Notes: a model not told the origin generated them from the sequence alone. Numbered from the stretch's first letter, positions 35,105 through 47,115 are shown. The stretch is DNA of 64,000 bases from Elephas maximus indicus (GCF_024166365.1 NC_064820.1:139520001-139584000), one strand, 5' to 3'. Numbers and translations: made by a program.

Positions 35105-36150
35105 ATGGCTAACCACCTACCTCTACGGGGCTTTCGTCCTCCTGGCTCCTTAAAATCCTATTCTCTCCTTGTTTTCCTCCTACCTCTTGAGTTACTTCGT
35201 TTCTGTTTCCTTGAATGGCTGTTTCCTCTCTCCCTCTGGGTGTTCTCAGAAGCTAAATCCACAGCCCAGTCGTCTTCTCTCTCTACAGTCTTTCCTCAGA
35301 GATTATACAAAAACAGTCTTTCCTCTGAGATTATATAAGGGGGATCAATTCTTCCCTTATGACTAGGTATCTGCACACTTCCCTTCCCAGGCTCCATCTT
35401 GTGCTCCAAACCAACCTATATGACTGGCTGTCTGTCAGATCGGTCTTCCTAAAAAACTACATTGCATCTATCCTCTCCCAGATCAAAACCTTCAAAGTCC
35501 TTAAATAATTGTGTTTCCCTCCTAGAAAGTATCTTGGGCATGCTGTAGTCTAATATCAATCCCTCCATTTTTCGGTTGAGGAAACTGAGGTTAGGACAGA
35601 TAGAGTAGCTATTGAAGGGTGTACAGATAACTAGGGACAAGGCCAGGAGGAGAACTGGTCTCCTGACTCCTAGTGCCTTGTCTGTCCCCCACAGAGTCAC
35701 TCTCTGGGTAGTGTGGATTCTAGTCTGGCCCCAAGTACTGCTGCAACATCGCCTACCAGTGCCTCCATAAGCCCTCCATTCTATGCTGCTGTAACGTCCC
35801 TACTGATCTGGGCATATGGCATGTGCAGGCCTCCTGGCTGTCACATGCTCTCCTCTCCTCCTACTTGCCTAAGGGGCCTAGCTGAAGGCCCAGCTGCCCC
35901 TGTGTGAAGTCACTGCTGACTTTTGGTGAATACTCCCTTCTCTGGATTCTCACAGGGCCCGCTGTCTGATCCACTGAGCTGTACTCACCCACAGCTACCC
36001 ATCATGAGTTTCTGTCCTACAAATACACATGTGCTATGTGTGATGCCTGCCCTGGATCTGGAGTTCTTTGAGGGCAGGGCAACACACATACATCTCTGCT
36101 TCCCCAGGTTCCTGCAGAGGAGGTCCTGGCTCAGTCAATATTTGTTACTA
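35105..36150 (+). mobile_element. L2 LINE 3' remnant
   Basis: TTTTCCTCCTACCTCTTGAG, GGCTGTTTCCTCTCTCC and TCTCTCTACAGTC come first. After a MIR-like stretch (35550-35690) come GAGTTCTTTGAGGGCAGGGC and CAGTCAATATTTGTTACTA, matching L2 landmarks in order. The ACAGTCTTTCCTC.GAGATTATA segment is duplicated at about 35285-35340. Confidence 0.55.
35550..35690 (-). mobile_element. MIR-like remnant
   Basis: CCATTTTTCGGTTGAGGAAA, CTGAGGTTAGGACAG and GGTCTCCTGACTCCTAGTGC match the reversed MIR core between L2 segments. Confidence 0.5.
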
Positions 36151-36497
36151 CGAGTACCTAAAGCCCAGAAAGGCAGCTGCATTGGAAGGAGAGAGGCTGC
36201 ACACTGGGAGCAGGAGCCTGGTAGGTGGACCATGGCAGGCAGAACGGCCTGTGTTTCTGGGGACACTCCTGGTCCCTGCCCCTCAGCCTAGCCCTGGTGA
36301 AAACATATACCTGGGCCAGGTAAGCTGGCATGAGGCATAGATGGCCTATCAAACTGGAAGGAAAGTTCACGAATTGCTTATTCTCTTCTTGACAGTCAAA
36401 CCTGACTCGGGCAAACAAGGTTTCAAGGCTTCAGAAGCCTTAATGGTATTGTGGTCACTTAGGGCTTTCTGGTTAGTATCCTCTTCGCTTCACCATC

Positions 36498-36887
36498 CGT
36501 TATGGATTGAACTGTATCTCCCAATAATATGTGTTGTAAATGCTAACCTCTATGCCTGTGGTTATAATCCCATTTGGGAATGAATTTTCTATTATGTTAA
36601 TGAGGCAGGATTAGTGTAGAGTATGTCTTGAGACAATATCTTACAAGAGATAAAAGCAGCAAGTACAGATAGGGAAAGGGAGATGCCAATCCACATGAAG
36701 ATCACCTAGGAGCAGAAGCTCAGAAGAGCCCAGGACCTTCCTCCAGAGCCAACAGAGAAAGCCTTTCCCTAGAGCTGGTGACCTGAATTTGGACTTCTAG
36801 GCTCCTAAACTGTGAGAAAATACATTTGTTTGTTAAAGCCACCCACTTGAGGTATTTCTGTTACAGTAGCACTAGGTAACTAAGACA
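36498..36887 (+). mobile_element. MaLR-type provirus, 5' LTR
   Basis: It starts at CGTTATGGATTGAACTG (the expected TG is mutated) and ends GGTAACTAAGACA. It aligns along its length with the LTR at 38479, sharing ATGTTAATGAGGCAGGAT-like, CCAGAGCCAACAGAGA and CTGTGAG.ATA segments. Several indels show that the copy is old. Confidence 0.85.
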
Positions 36888-38478
36888 GAATTTGGTACTG
36901 AGAGTGGGGTGCTGCTCTAACAGATACCTAAATGTGGAAGCAGTTTTGGCATTAGATAATGGGTAAAGGCTGGAAGAGATTTAAGGTACCTTTTTTTTTT
37001 TTAATAGTAATTACCTTAAAGAGATTGTTGGTAGAATTATGGACATCAAAGGTGATTCTGGTAAGGATTCAGAGGGAAATGAGGAGAAGTATAGAGAAAG
37101 CCTCTATCATCCTAGAGAACACATACGGTACCAGCAACGGAATGTCGTTAAAAATGTGGATATGAAATGTGCTTCTGGGGAGGCTTTAAAAGAAAACAAT
37201 GAACATGTGATTGGACAATGGGGGAAAAGCAATGCTTTCTATGCAGTAGCAAAGAGCTTGTCTGAATTATGCTCAAATGTTTGGTGGACAGTAGAACTTG
37301 TAAGTGGTGAACTTGGACATACGGCTGAGGAGATTTTTAAGCAAGATCTTAAAGGGGTTGCCTTTCTCCTTGCCACGGAGTTAAATGGGAAAGGAAAGAG
37401 ATGGACTTAAAATGAATTATGCAAAAGGAAAATAAAACGTGAAGATCTGGAAAATTTTCAGTTGCGCAAACTAAGGACACTTATCCTAGAATACTCACCA
37501 AGGACGTGGCTACACAATCTTTTGGTAAAGAGATTAAGTCTGTGACTTATGGATCTAACCAATTACCACAGCAGAAAACCCATCAGCTTGGACTGAAGAG
37601 GACAGAGACAGAACAAAAGGAAAGAATGCTATTGGCCTCTTGGAATTCTACAGGCAGGAAACAGACCATAGGAGCTACACATGTTGTACTCCTGTTAAAG
37701 AGAAGAACCATTCCTGGAGCAGCTTGGAAGAAGCAGGGCTGCCTCGGTTTCAAAGGGTAGAGCATGGCCTCCTAGGTTTCAAGAGTCAAATCTTCACCAA
37801 CTTGGTTCTGGAATGCCCTTCACTAGTGCCAAGGGGATGGGGCCATCGCCCAAAGCTGAGGGGGTGGGGCTGCCATGCCCATGGAGCAGAAGAACAGGGC
37901 CTACCAGGGTCAAGGGGGTGGGGTCACCACTCAGGCAGATTAGGAGAAAGGGGCTGCCCAAAGCTGAAGCAACAGAGTTCCATGCCAGTGGGCTTGGAAG
38001 GCTGAGCTGAAGCCCAGGGCCAAGGGGCCTCCACCCAGAATCCAGAGGGCATGGCCAAAACCCAGAGTTTGGAAGGCAGGGCCACTGCCCAGGTTGTCTC
38101 AGAAAACGGAGGATTATTTTCAAGACTTGAGAGCTAATGTAAATTGTTCTGCTGGGTTTTGAACTTGCTTGGTCCCTATTACCTTTCTCTCTCTCCAATT
38201 TCTTCCATTCGTAATAGAAATGTCTACCTTGTGCCTGTTCATTCTACCATTGTACTTTGGAAGCAGATAATCTGCACTCTAGATTTCACAGGTTCACAGA
38301 TGAAGAGGAATCTTGCCCCAGGGTGGAATATGCCTAATGTCTCACCCATATTTGATTTAAACGATTCAGATTAAATTTTGGACTTGGAGTTCATTTAAGA
38401 CTTTTGGGATAATGTGATGGGATGAATGTGTTTTGCATGTGGGAAGGACATGAATTTTGGGGGGGCCAAAGGGTAGAA
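36888..38478 (+). mobile_element. MaLR-type provirus, internal region
   Basis: The sequence after the LTR is GAATTTGGTACTGAGAGTGG, the usual start of MaLR internal DNA. Near the 3' end come TGCTGGGTTTTGAACTTGCT and a purine-rich GGGGGGGCCAAAGGGTAGAA just before the LTR. At 1.6 kb it is short, as MaLR internals are, and no intact retroviral domain is readable. The 123-codon frame at 37039 has no recognisable domain. Confidence 0.8.
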
Positions 38479-38889
38479 TGCTATGGATTGATTTGTGTCC
38501 CCCTGAAAAGTATGTGTTGTAAATCCTAAACCCTATATCTGGGGTTATAATCTCATTTGGAAATGGGGTTTTGTTATGTTAATGAGACAGGATCAATGTA
38601 CAGTGTATGTCTTATATCAGTCTCTTTTGGGACATAAAAAAGGTTAAACAAGGAAGGGAGAGAAGCAGAGGTGGGGGAAGAGAGATGCCAAGCCATGTGC
38701 AGATTGCGCAGGAGCAGAAGAGGCAAGGACCTTCCTCCAGGGCCAACAGAGAGAGAAGGCCTTCCCTTAGAGCCAGTGTCCTGAATTCGGACTTCTAGCC
38801 TCCCAAACTGTGAGGATATAAATTTCTGTTTGTTAAAGCCACCCACTTTTGTGGTATTTCTGTTACAGCAGCACTAGATAACTAAGACA
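38479..38889 (+). mobile_element. MaLR-type provirus, 3' LTR
   Basis: It starts TGCTATGGATTG and ends GATAACTAAGACA. It contains GTTTGTTAAAGCCACCCACT and TTACAGCAGCACTAG. The flanks (CCATC before the 5' LTR, TCCTC after this one) do not give a clean 5-bp target duplication. Confidence 0.85.
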
Positions 38890-39667
38890 TCCTCCCCTCT
38901 GAGGAAACTTTGCTCCTAGTTATTTATAAAATTAAATGTGTCTGTCATTACAAAGCCTGAAAGCGTATTCCCATTTAAGTTTACAGATGATACTATATAC
39001 ACAAACACTCCCCCTGCATCTTTAATACCATAAGGTACCAGCCTAATACCACAGGCTTTGCACGCTCTTACAGATTCCCAGAGCAGCACACCCTTAGCTG
39101 TTTTCCCCCCACTCAGTAGGTAGTCACTCGGGACTCACTAGAGTCCTTTAGTCTAACTCTTCCTCAAGGTTCTTAAGCCCTTAGAACATTTAAGCAACTG
39201 CTCTTCCAAGTATCTTGGTCAGTGGCTAGGAGAGCAGTGAGCTTCATTCCCACAGCCTCCTCCAGAAAAAGGTGTGCTAATTCCCAGAATGCACCAGGTC
39301 TGCAGTGCACTCTGGGGAAAGCGAGGCTGTGAGAAGCCCAGCTGCTCCTGCAATGGCATGTGGGATTGCTGACTCCCTTCCCACCCGCCCCCCCGATACC
39401 TTCTCCCTGAGGAGAGGCATTCTACCCAAACAGCACCTTCAATCGCTCATTTTTTCTGAACGACGTTCTGCAAGGAATGAAACCAAGTGAACTCACTGTT
39501 TAATTGCCTCTCGCTTGGTCTACCACTTTCAAAACCAGGAATCTAATAGGATCTATTTGCAGAGCCAAATTTTTCTTCACAATACTTCATCTCTTACTTT
39601 CCTGAGTTATAACACTTAAGAGATGGTGAAATAGGAAATGTCTGTTCAAACATACCTTTTTTTGTTA
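38890..39667. other. Intron, no recognised feature
   Basis: Unique-looking sequence between the MaLR-type provirus and a SINE. Confidence 0.4.
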
Positions 39668-39866
39668 GATGCAGTCAAGTTATTTTTGAGCCATAGTGAT
39701 GCTCTATGTGACAGACCACAACTGCCCCATAGGGTTTTCTCGGCTGTAATCTCTACAGGGGCAGAACACCAGGTCTTTCTCCCGCGGAGCTGCTAGGTGG
39801 GTTGGAACCACCAACCTTTTGGTTAGCAGCCAAGTGCTTAACCATTTGCACCACCAGGGTTCCTCT
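39668..39866 (-). mobile_element. PSINE copy
   Basis: The reversed layout runs from GATGCAGTCAAGTTATTTTT through CTGCCCCATAGGGTTTTCTC to TTTGCACCACCAGGGTTCC. Confidence 0.85.
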
Positions 39867-42054
39867 AGGTAAATTCCCACAAATGGCACCTATACAAACA
39901 GATCAAGTCTGTCTTGCTTCAAGGAGATCTCATGCAAAAATCCAGGATGCTAAAACCTATGTTTGCAAAAATTCTTGCTTTCAAAGCATGCACTGAGAAA
40001 AGGGTAGAAAGGACCTGGATATCCCCTCTCTAGGGCTCAGTTTCCTCATTTCTAAAATGAAGAGGTTAGACAAAATGATCTACAAAGTTGCTTCTCCTTC
40101 TAAACCATGGTTATTATATGGTGTTTTTGTGGGGAAAATAATTTTAATTACAAAAGGCTAATCAGTGCAAATTTTCCTTGACTATTACAGGTATAAGATT
40201 TTATTTTTTTTCTATTCTGCTTATACTACCGTTTCAGGAACAGTCAACTAAATGTTAAAAGGTATACAACCATAATTGCCTTACTGTTTTCTAGGTTGTT
40301 ACCACCTTTCCCATAAAGACAAGAACGTTGACACATGGTTTGGGGCAAAGTCAGCAACTCTGCATTATTCTGAAATGAAATCATTGGCTCCTGAGATTTT
40401 CTGGCCCTACTGCATTCTCCTTCTCCCGCCCACTTATTGGCTACTTCCTCTATTACCAACAGCCAGGGGCAGGGTACTGAATCATCCATGTTATCCTGGC
40501 TGTTCACTGGAATCATAATTTGGGGGCAGAAATGCCATGATGAGTATTTAATCTGATGAAAATTTCAGAAGTGAAGAAGAAAAAGCCCCCAATTGTATCT
40601 TGGTTTACAGAGCTGGGGGTATCAGACAATGTCAGGTTATCAGTGATGTCATGGTCAATCTTTAAATGGATTTTCCACTACTCTTATTTGCATACCACAC
40701 TCCAAGGCTAATGACTACATAAAAGGAAACACCAGATAATCACGTCAAAGTCCGGTGTGTAAGAGCATCTGCTGTACCTTTCACATGGTACATGACATAA
40801 GATCTGCCACACCAAGAGCCACGCATTTCATCAGAGCTGAACCGCTGCTGAACCTCCTTTCCTCTCATTCCTCTGCAAAACCAGGGGTGGGCAAAAGAGG
40901 GAGTATGGGAGAAAATTAGTAAAGTAATACTTAGCAATGAATGATATTATGTAAGCTGCCATACCATGTGTGGTTACAACATAAGGACACTACATGGTGT
41001 GGCAGCTTATATAGTATCATTGGAGTTTTTATTATAGAAGGGGATACTAATAAACCATCACCATAGAACTTTTTTCCTCTGTGATAAATACCTCTGCCAG
41101 TTTTTTTTTTAGGTATTAGTCCTCAGTTTTCCTAGTAGGAGACTCTACATTTCTTTAGAGAGTTATAAAGAAAGATGGGGTGATACTGATCGTGAGGTCC
41201 CCACCAGAAGGTTCTGCAAGGCTGGCTGCTGGCACAGTATCTGGGGGCAGCCTTGGAGCACGCCCGTCTTGGCACTTGACTGATCTCAGTCACCTGACTG
41301 GCCCACAAGGGAAACAGGGACACAAGCTACAGCAGACTATGCAAAGATGGACTCACAGTGACTTGGAAACCAGAGGAATCACTGCGAAAATACTGAAGAA
41401 CATGTTCAGCTCCTGATATATGATTTTTAAAGTGAGGAGAACTACATTAGAGAATGCAAATGCCTATACATAATCCTCCGAGAATTAATATATTATCAGG
41501 AGATAAGACAAACTGACCAACTAAAACACAATTGTGCTGAGAATCACTCACTTGTATACAAACATGTTGCAGAATTTAAAGAAATTTAAAACTCAGTGGA
41601 TGCTACGAAGCTGTGCAGTTGTTACAACATACGTGCCAAAACTTGCCTTATGTCAGTGGCCAGGGGAGCCCACGTGCTCTGTTCTCAGGCTGATCACTGT
41701 CCCAGGAAATGAGGGTCCTCGCTTGTCCCAGAGATACCTGGGTCCTTCTCAATGCAGTGGACTCCATATACCTCTCACCTAGCCCTGCTGGGCTCCTAGA
41801 TCTCCTGTATCAGGGGTTAGAAGAATGTGCTCAAGAAAACCTGCCTGTATTCCTGTGTGGCTACCTGGAGGGTGCAGAGGGAGGAGAAAGAGCCAGGGCC
41901 TGGGGTATTCTCTTTCTTCCCCACGATACCTGTTCTCTCCACTTTTCGCTTCTCAGACTGAGATACATATGGACACAAGACCACAGAGAGCATCTTCCTG
42001 AATGCCAATCTTACCTGAGGATGGAGGGGGCAGCTTCTGGACATTACTAGAAAT
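39867..42054. other. Intron, mostly unique
   Basis: A short MIR-like stretch at 40030-40095 (GGCTCAGTTTCCTCATTTCT) is the only recognisable piece. Confidence 0.4.
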
Positions 42055-42300
42055 ATGGTTGTTGAAAGTGCAGGCTCTATAGTTAGTCAGGCTCAGTTCA
42101 AATCCTGATTTCACCTTTTCTAGCTTTGTGGTCTTAGGTACAGCTTTTTAGCGTCTCTGAAGCTCAACTTTCTTGTTAAGTAGAACTAACTCAAAGGATT
42201 ATAATGTAAGTATTAAATGAGATAATATACATAATAAGATGCTCAGCAGAGAGTCTGCTACATGGAGGAGTTCAATACAATTAAGTTTCAATGTTGTTTC
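42055..42300 (+). mobile_element. MIR remnant
   Basis: GTGCAGGCTCTATAGTTAGT, CAAATCCTGATTTCACC, TATTAAATGAGATAATATAC and ATGCTCAGCAGAGAGTCTGC follow MIR order. Confidence 0.6.
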
Positions 42301-42418
42301 TTCAGACATCAAGGAAGTTTGAGAAGCTGGCAGGCCACGCTGAGTCCTGACTCCAACACCCAAAGACACATGTTTGTTTTGCCTCTGCCACTAAGGGTAC
42401 TTTAGTGGAAAAGTCAAC

Positions 42419-42722
42419 CACTTGTCTATCAGTTTATCATACTGCAGTGGCTTGCACGTTGCTGTGATGCTAAGCTATGCCTCCAGTATTTCAAATATCA
42501 GCAGGGTCACCCATGGTGGACAGGTTTCAGCAAAGCTTCCAGACTGAGACAGGCTAGGAAGAAGGACCTGGTGATCTACTTCCAAAAAAAATTACTCAGT
42601 GAAAACCTTATGGACAGCAGCAGAACATTGTCTATGCTAGAATATAAGCCCCTTGGGCAACAATGGGCTCAAACATAGCAAGAATTGTGAGGTTGGTGCA
42701 GGACCAGGCAGCATTTAAAAAA
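42419..42722 (+). mobile_element. Internally deleted RTE (5' end joined to 3' end)
   Basis: 42419-42654 matches the first roughly 230 bp of the RTE at 3105 (GTGGCTTGCACGTTGCTGTG, CATGGTGGACAGGTTTCAGC, GACAGCAGCAGAACATTGTC). From about 42655 it matches the RTE 3' region (GCAACAATGGGCTCAAACAT.. GGACCAGGCAGCATTT). The roughly 3 kb between is missing. Confidence 0.8.
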
Positions 42723-42809
42723 AAAAACAAAAACCATGTACAACTGTTATGGCCAAAAAGCTCATAATGAAGTGGAGGTAAATGATGGCAATACTAAACA
42801 ATCATAATA

Positions 42810-42997
42810 CAGTAAAACCTGCAAAAGCCGGAACCTGTGCAAGATGGAAACCTGTCAGAGACGGAAAACTCAAATATTTACCACTAAAATGAGCAACAGA
42901 AAAGTGATAAGACTGTACCCTGTCAAAAGTGGAAAACTTGCAAGACTGGGAAAAACACGGCAGTCCTGTTGAGTTCCAGCTTTCACAGGCTTCGCTG
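42810..42997. mobile_element. Short TA-flanked inverted-repeat element (Tc1/mariner-type MITE)
   Basis: The left end CAGTAAAACCTGCAAAAGCC and the reverse complement of the right end CAGCGAAGCCTGTGAAAGCT form a terminal inverted repeat of about 25 bp (19 of 25 matching). TA lies directly outside both ends (42808-42809 and 42998-42999). It is about 188 bp long with no coding capacity. Confidence 0.7.
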
Positions 42998-42999
42998 TA

Positions 43000-43687
43000 C
43001 AGGGTAAAAACACAATACAAGTGAGGGAGGTACAGGATGTTATGGGAGTGCCCTAGAAAAGCATCTGCCCCACACTGGGTCTGCAGAGGGCAAGAGAATG
43101 ACACTAATATAGGTAACAGCATTTGCTGAAGGAACGAGGAAGTAAATGGATAGTGCAACACTAGGGGCATACAGACTAATCTGGTGGTGTATTAGAGATT
43201 TGCTGTCATTTTGGTGATCCACAACAGAACTCTTTTCCTACTTTTGGAGTAGCCCCCATCTTGCAAGTGGTGATGAGTCAAGCTTTCACCTCCCACAAAA
43301 GCTGGAGGCAGAAGCTCCCTCTCTGCACCCACAGGCAGCAAGGAAAGGTACACAACCTAGACTTGGCCAGTCAGATAGCTTGTGTCTGGGATATTGAATG
43401 TTGAGTATGACCAAATATTCAGCAATATCTGGAATTCCAATGGTAGAAGAACTGAAAAATACAGAAGCAGAGAGGGCAGTGAAGGGGTCCACACCAGACT
43501 ATTTCTGGGTACTTCTTAGGCTGCATCTTCCTGATACATTTTCAGAAGCTAGTTCTCCAGCCTTTTTGTGGACTCTGTGAACTATCCAACATCCTTCCAA
43601 TAAATTCTTCTGTTGATGGTAGCAGGAATCAAGTTCCATTTCTTACAGCCCAAAACAAGGTAGGAAAAAGGAGATGAAGACAAAGAG
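43000..43687. other. Intron, unassigned, possibly an old repeat
   Basis: CCTTCCAATAAATTCTTCTG near 43595 looks like the 3' end of an old retroelement, but I cannot assign the family. Confidence 0.3.
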
Positions 43688-43915
43688 ATGCCTTCAAGAC
43701 CTAATGATGAGGATGAAGTGCCAGATTTTGGTGACCAGGTGGACACAGAAGATAAAGGAAAGAGTAGGTTTATAGATAATGACTTCCGGGTTTATGGTTT
43801 GGAAATAAAAAAGAAATCAATGTCATTAGGTGGATATTCAGAAGGAGGATCAGATTTGCGAAGAGTAAGAAATGATAGGCTCTGTTTAGACCTGATGAAT
43901 TTAAGGTGCCTGTGT
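43688..43915 (+). other. Unrecognised hydrophilic open frame
   Basis: About 75 codons are open from ATG at 43688, reading MPSRPNDEDEVPDFGDQVDT and then EDKGKSRFIDNDFRVYGLEI, before running into L2 and SINE sequence. The composition looks protein-like (acidic, then basic), unlike most frames here. There is no upstream exon signal or homologue I can name. It could be a fragment of a processed pseudogene or chance. Confidence 0.2.
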
Positions 43916-44540
43916 GCCATGGTGTGCCATTCAAGGAGCTCTGGTGGCACAGTGGTTAAGCGTTCTGCTGTTGACTAAAGGGTCAGTGGTTTGAACCCAC
44001 CAGCCACTCTGAAGTAGAAAGATGTGGCAGTCTGCTTCTGTACAAGTTACAGCCATGGAAATTCTATGGGGCAGTTCTACTGTCCTACAGGGTTGCTATG
44101 AGTTGGAATCAACTCTACAGCAGTGGGTGGGGTGGGTGTGACATTCAGAGGGTGGTGCCTATCATGCAGCTGACTGTACAGGTGGTTCTTAGAAGAGCCT
44201 GGGCTGCAGGTCTAGGAGATTAGAAAAGAACAGCTCGGGGGTGGAGGGAGGGGAAGCAGGAGAATGTAGTGTCATAGGCACCGAGGAAGAAGTTTAAGAT
44301 TGGAGGGACAGTCCACTCCTAGTGTCAAGTGCTGCAAAAGAGGTCAAGCAAGATAAGGACAAAAATTATGAATGGTGGGCCATTGTGAATTTAGCACCTA
44401 GGAAGTCACTGGTGAGTTTAGCAAACGCAGTTTTAGCGGAATGGTAGAGAAAAAGCCAGACTGCAGCGGGAGGATGGATGATGGAAAGTGACAAAGTAGA
44501 GATCATGCAAGAGCACTTAAAGAAAAAAAAAAAAAAAAAG
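43690..44540 (-). mobile_element. L2 remnant split by a SINE
   Basis: GTCAAGTGCTGCAAAAGAGG, AGGAAGTCACTGGTGAGTTT and GCCAGACTGCAGCGGGAG match the reversed L2 coding part. GATGAATTTAAGGTGCCTGT before the SINE continues as GGTGGTGCCTATCATGCAGC after it. The left boundary (before about 43900) is uncertain. Confidence 0.55.
43934..44135 (+). mobile_element. PSINE copy inside L2, with target duplication
   Basis: It runs from AAGGAGCTCTGGTGGCACAG to TCTACAGCAGTGGGTGG. GTGTGCCATTCA (43922-43933) and GTGTGACATTCA (44136-44147) flank it with one mismatch. Confidence 0.9.
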
Positions 44541-44619
44541 GTTCACTTTATAGGACAGGGATAAGGCAATGGCTCAAAGTGGAAAACGTGCTGAGGATTA
44601 TCTTCAGAATGGAGATCAT

Positions 44620-45130
44620 TCACTCATCCTACAAATGCTGAATGAGCACCTCTTACCGTGTAGGTGTTGGAGCTACAGTGGGGGATAAAACAGACATGAT
44701 TTCCATCAAAAACTTGTGGTCTAGAGGAGAAGACGTGTTAAACAAGGTAACATATAATTAAAAAATGTGGTGGATACCAGAGATGAAAGAACCGGTGCAG
44801 TAAGAGAGGGCAACAGATATCCTAGTTTAGGTTGGAGGCTCAGGGAAAGCTTCTCCAAGGAGCTGTCCAGTAAAAGGGGGTGAGGTAGAGAAGGATATTC
44901 CTGCCAGAAAGAAGAGCCAAGTACCAAGGCCCTGAAGTGAGGAGCTTGAGCATGTCTGTTTGCAGAAGGGAAGAAGCCAGAAAAGACAAAGGGCCAACTG
45001 ATGCGGTAAGGGGCGTAGGGATTAGGGAGGAGCTGGTGAAAGGAGTGGCCTTCTGCAGAAGGTGCAACACCTGTTCCACAAACATCAAGGGGTGAGTATG
45101 GGTGACAGTGAGTCTGTCAGTCTGGGAGGA
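44620..45130 (-). mobile_element. L2 3' remnant
   Basis: It starts with the L2 tail (ATTCACTCATCCTACAAATG, CACCTCTTACCGTG) and continues GGCTCAGGGAAAGCTTCTCC and CAAGGCCCTGAAGTGAGGAG in the reversed L2 order. Because the tail restarts here, it is a separate insertion from the L2 at 43690-44540. Confidence 0.6.
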
Positions 45131-47110
45131 GAAAGCTGAGGGAGTTGTCTATTTGGTACTATTTTCTTTGTGAAACAGCAGGCCTGGTGAGGCATGAGAG
45201 AACAGGGAGAGGTGGTGCCTGGGAACGGCTACTATGGGCAATAGAGAACTGAACTTACTCACTGCTCAACCCTTACTCTTTTCCTACCTTCAAGTCTTCA
45301 AAAAGCAACCCCTCCTGACAATGGCTTCCTTGCTTTATGATACCACAGATATAATGACCAGGACCAAGGAGCTCTGGTTCTCAGCACCAGAAATGTCCTC
45401 AGATCTTAACTGTCATTCATTTTTACTATTTCACAATTAAGTAGCTTTACTCAACAGGAAGCGACTAAATGCTAAAAATGTGGCCATTGGCCTATCTCCT
45501 CAGGAAGCACCATCCTCTGGAAACTGTTGACATCCTCCTTTTAACTGTCTTCCCCTTTTTTATTAAATGGGTTTCTTCACGCTCCAGTTTGCTGGCCGCT
45601 TCCAAACTTATAACCAGAAAGCTGGGAAACGAAGGAAGATTGTGGATGTTGCTAGATGAATGTACAGTACATATTTCAGGATACTGTTGTCTGCTGTCTC
45701 CCCACTCTCTCTTTACCAAGAGAGGAAAAATATACCTGGGAGAATACTCCCATTTAAGTGCTACTTGCCATTCATACAAAAGTTGACCGTTGGATTTTCT
45801 CAGCTCAGTTCCTATTTGCCTTCAACTACTTTTGCCTTACTCTGAACTGTAGGTATAAAGACTCAGAAAAGAAAAGCGTCCACTAGCACGGAGCTCCATC
45901 AAGACGGAGGCCACAGCAAAGAAACATTCATCCACCAAGCCCCACACCAAGCTCGAAAACAATGCTCCTGGCTGTCATTTTTCATTCATGCTAGCCCCAT
46001 ATTCCTATTAACCAAGCTTCCTTTTTATTGACTATTTCCCTCACACAGCATAACAAAGTAAATGTCAGCCCACAGAGGCTACATTATGAAACACAGAGTC
46101 TTACTTACACAGAAAGTAAGTAAGAGACCAAAGGGAACAAGTTTCAAGTGCCCTCCCTACGTGATGTCTACCAAATGGAGAAGTGATGGGGCTCCTTCCT
46201 GCTCCTGGCCCTGCAGGAGCCCCAGTGATTGACTTAAAATTTATCAGCTTCTCAAGAGGCTGTTTGAAAAGAAAAGGAATTTCACAATCTTGAACAGTCT
46301 CCCCCTCTTACTCTGTTTTCCCCAATCACCCCCACCATCACAAGAGGACTTTTGTATACATAAAATTTCAGGAAACAAAGCATACAAACACTCACACACA
46401 AATAAACTCCCCAGACTAACACCAGCGTATAATTGTGTTTGGGTTGGAACTTTTCCAGCCCTGTCACCCGTTCTCTGTTAGGAGTAAATGAAACCCTTTG
46501 CTTTGGCAAAGTTAAAAACAGACAAACTCTCCTCAGTTTCAAGCTGCACAAGGCTCCCCTCATATCTCTCAGGTCTCCTCGAGTCCCCTGCCCCCCCTAA
46601 ATGAACTCACAGCTGAAAAACCAGCGGGGGGAGGGGGCGAAAAGAAAAAGAAAATCCCATTCCCCAAATAAAGTCCTTTTCACGTCTTCCCCTTTCGTCA
46701 GCTTCTCCTCTCGGCCGGAAACACGTTTTCGATTTCTGAAACCCCTTTTCAAGGGACCCACAACTCTCCGGGCTCTTCGAAGAGATCCAGTTTTCCGCTG
46801 TCCTGATGCAGGCAGGCAGCCCTTTCACACATTTTGCATTCTTCGAGTCAATACTCGGGCTGTTTTGTTCCCAGAGAAATCTAAAAAGCAGCCTTTTGTG
46901 GGTTTTTCCTCCCTTCCCCTCTGTACGGCTGCCTGGTGACAACGGAGCCGAGATGGGTATCTGGCTCCGCATGTCCATCTCCAACCTGGCTGCGAAGGCA
47001 CAGGGATCGGACAAAGTACCTATAGCACTTAAAACTCCCATCCATTTCCCAACTCTCCCTTCCTCCACATTCCTCAGCAAAACTTGGCCCGCCCCGAGAG
47101 AAACCACAAT
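45131..47110. other. Intron directly downstream of TNFAIP8 exon 1
   Basis: No interspersed repeat is recognised. GC and CpG content rises from about 46690 towards the exon (for example CTCTCGGCCGGAAACACG), so promoter-proximal regulatory sequence may extend into the intron. Confidence 0.4.
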
Positions 47111-47115
47111 CGTAC

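Noticed and set aside
37039..37410. 123-codon frame as a gag-like gene
   Set aside because: It lies within the MaLR-type internal region but shows no recognisable gag or other retroviral domain and is not flanked by further intact frames.
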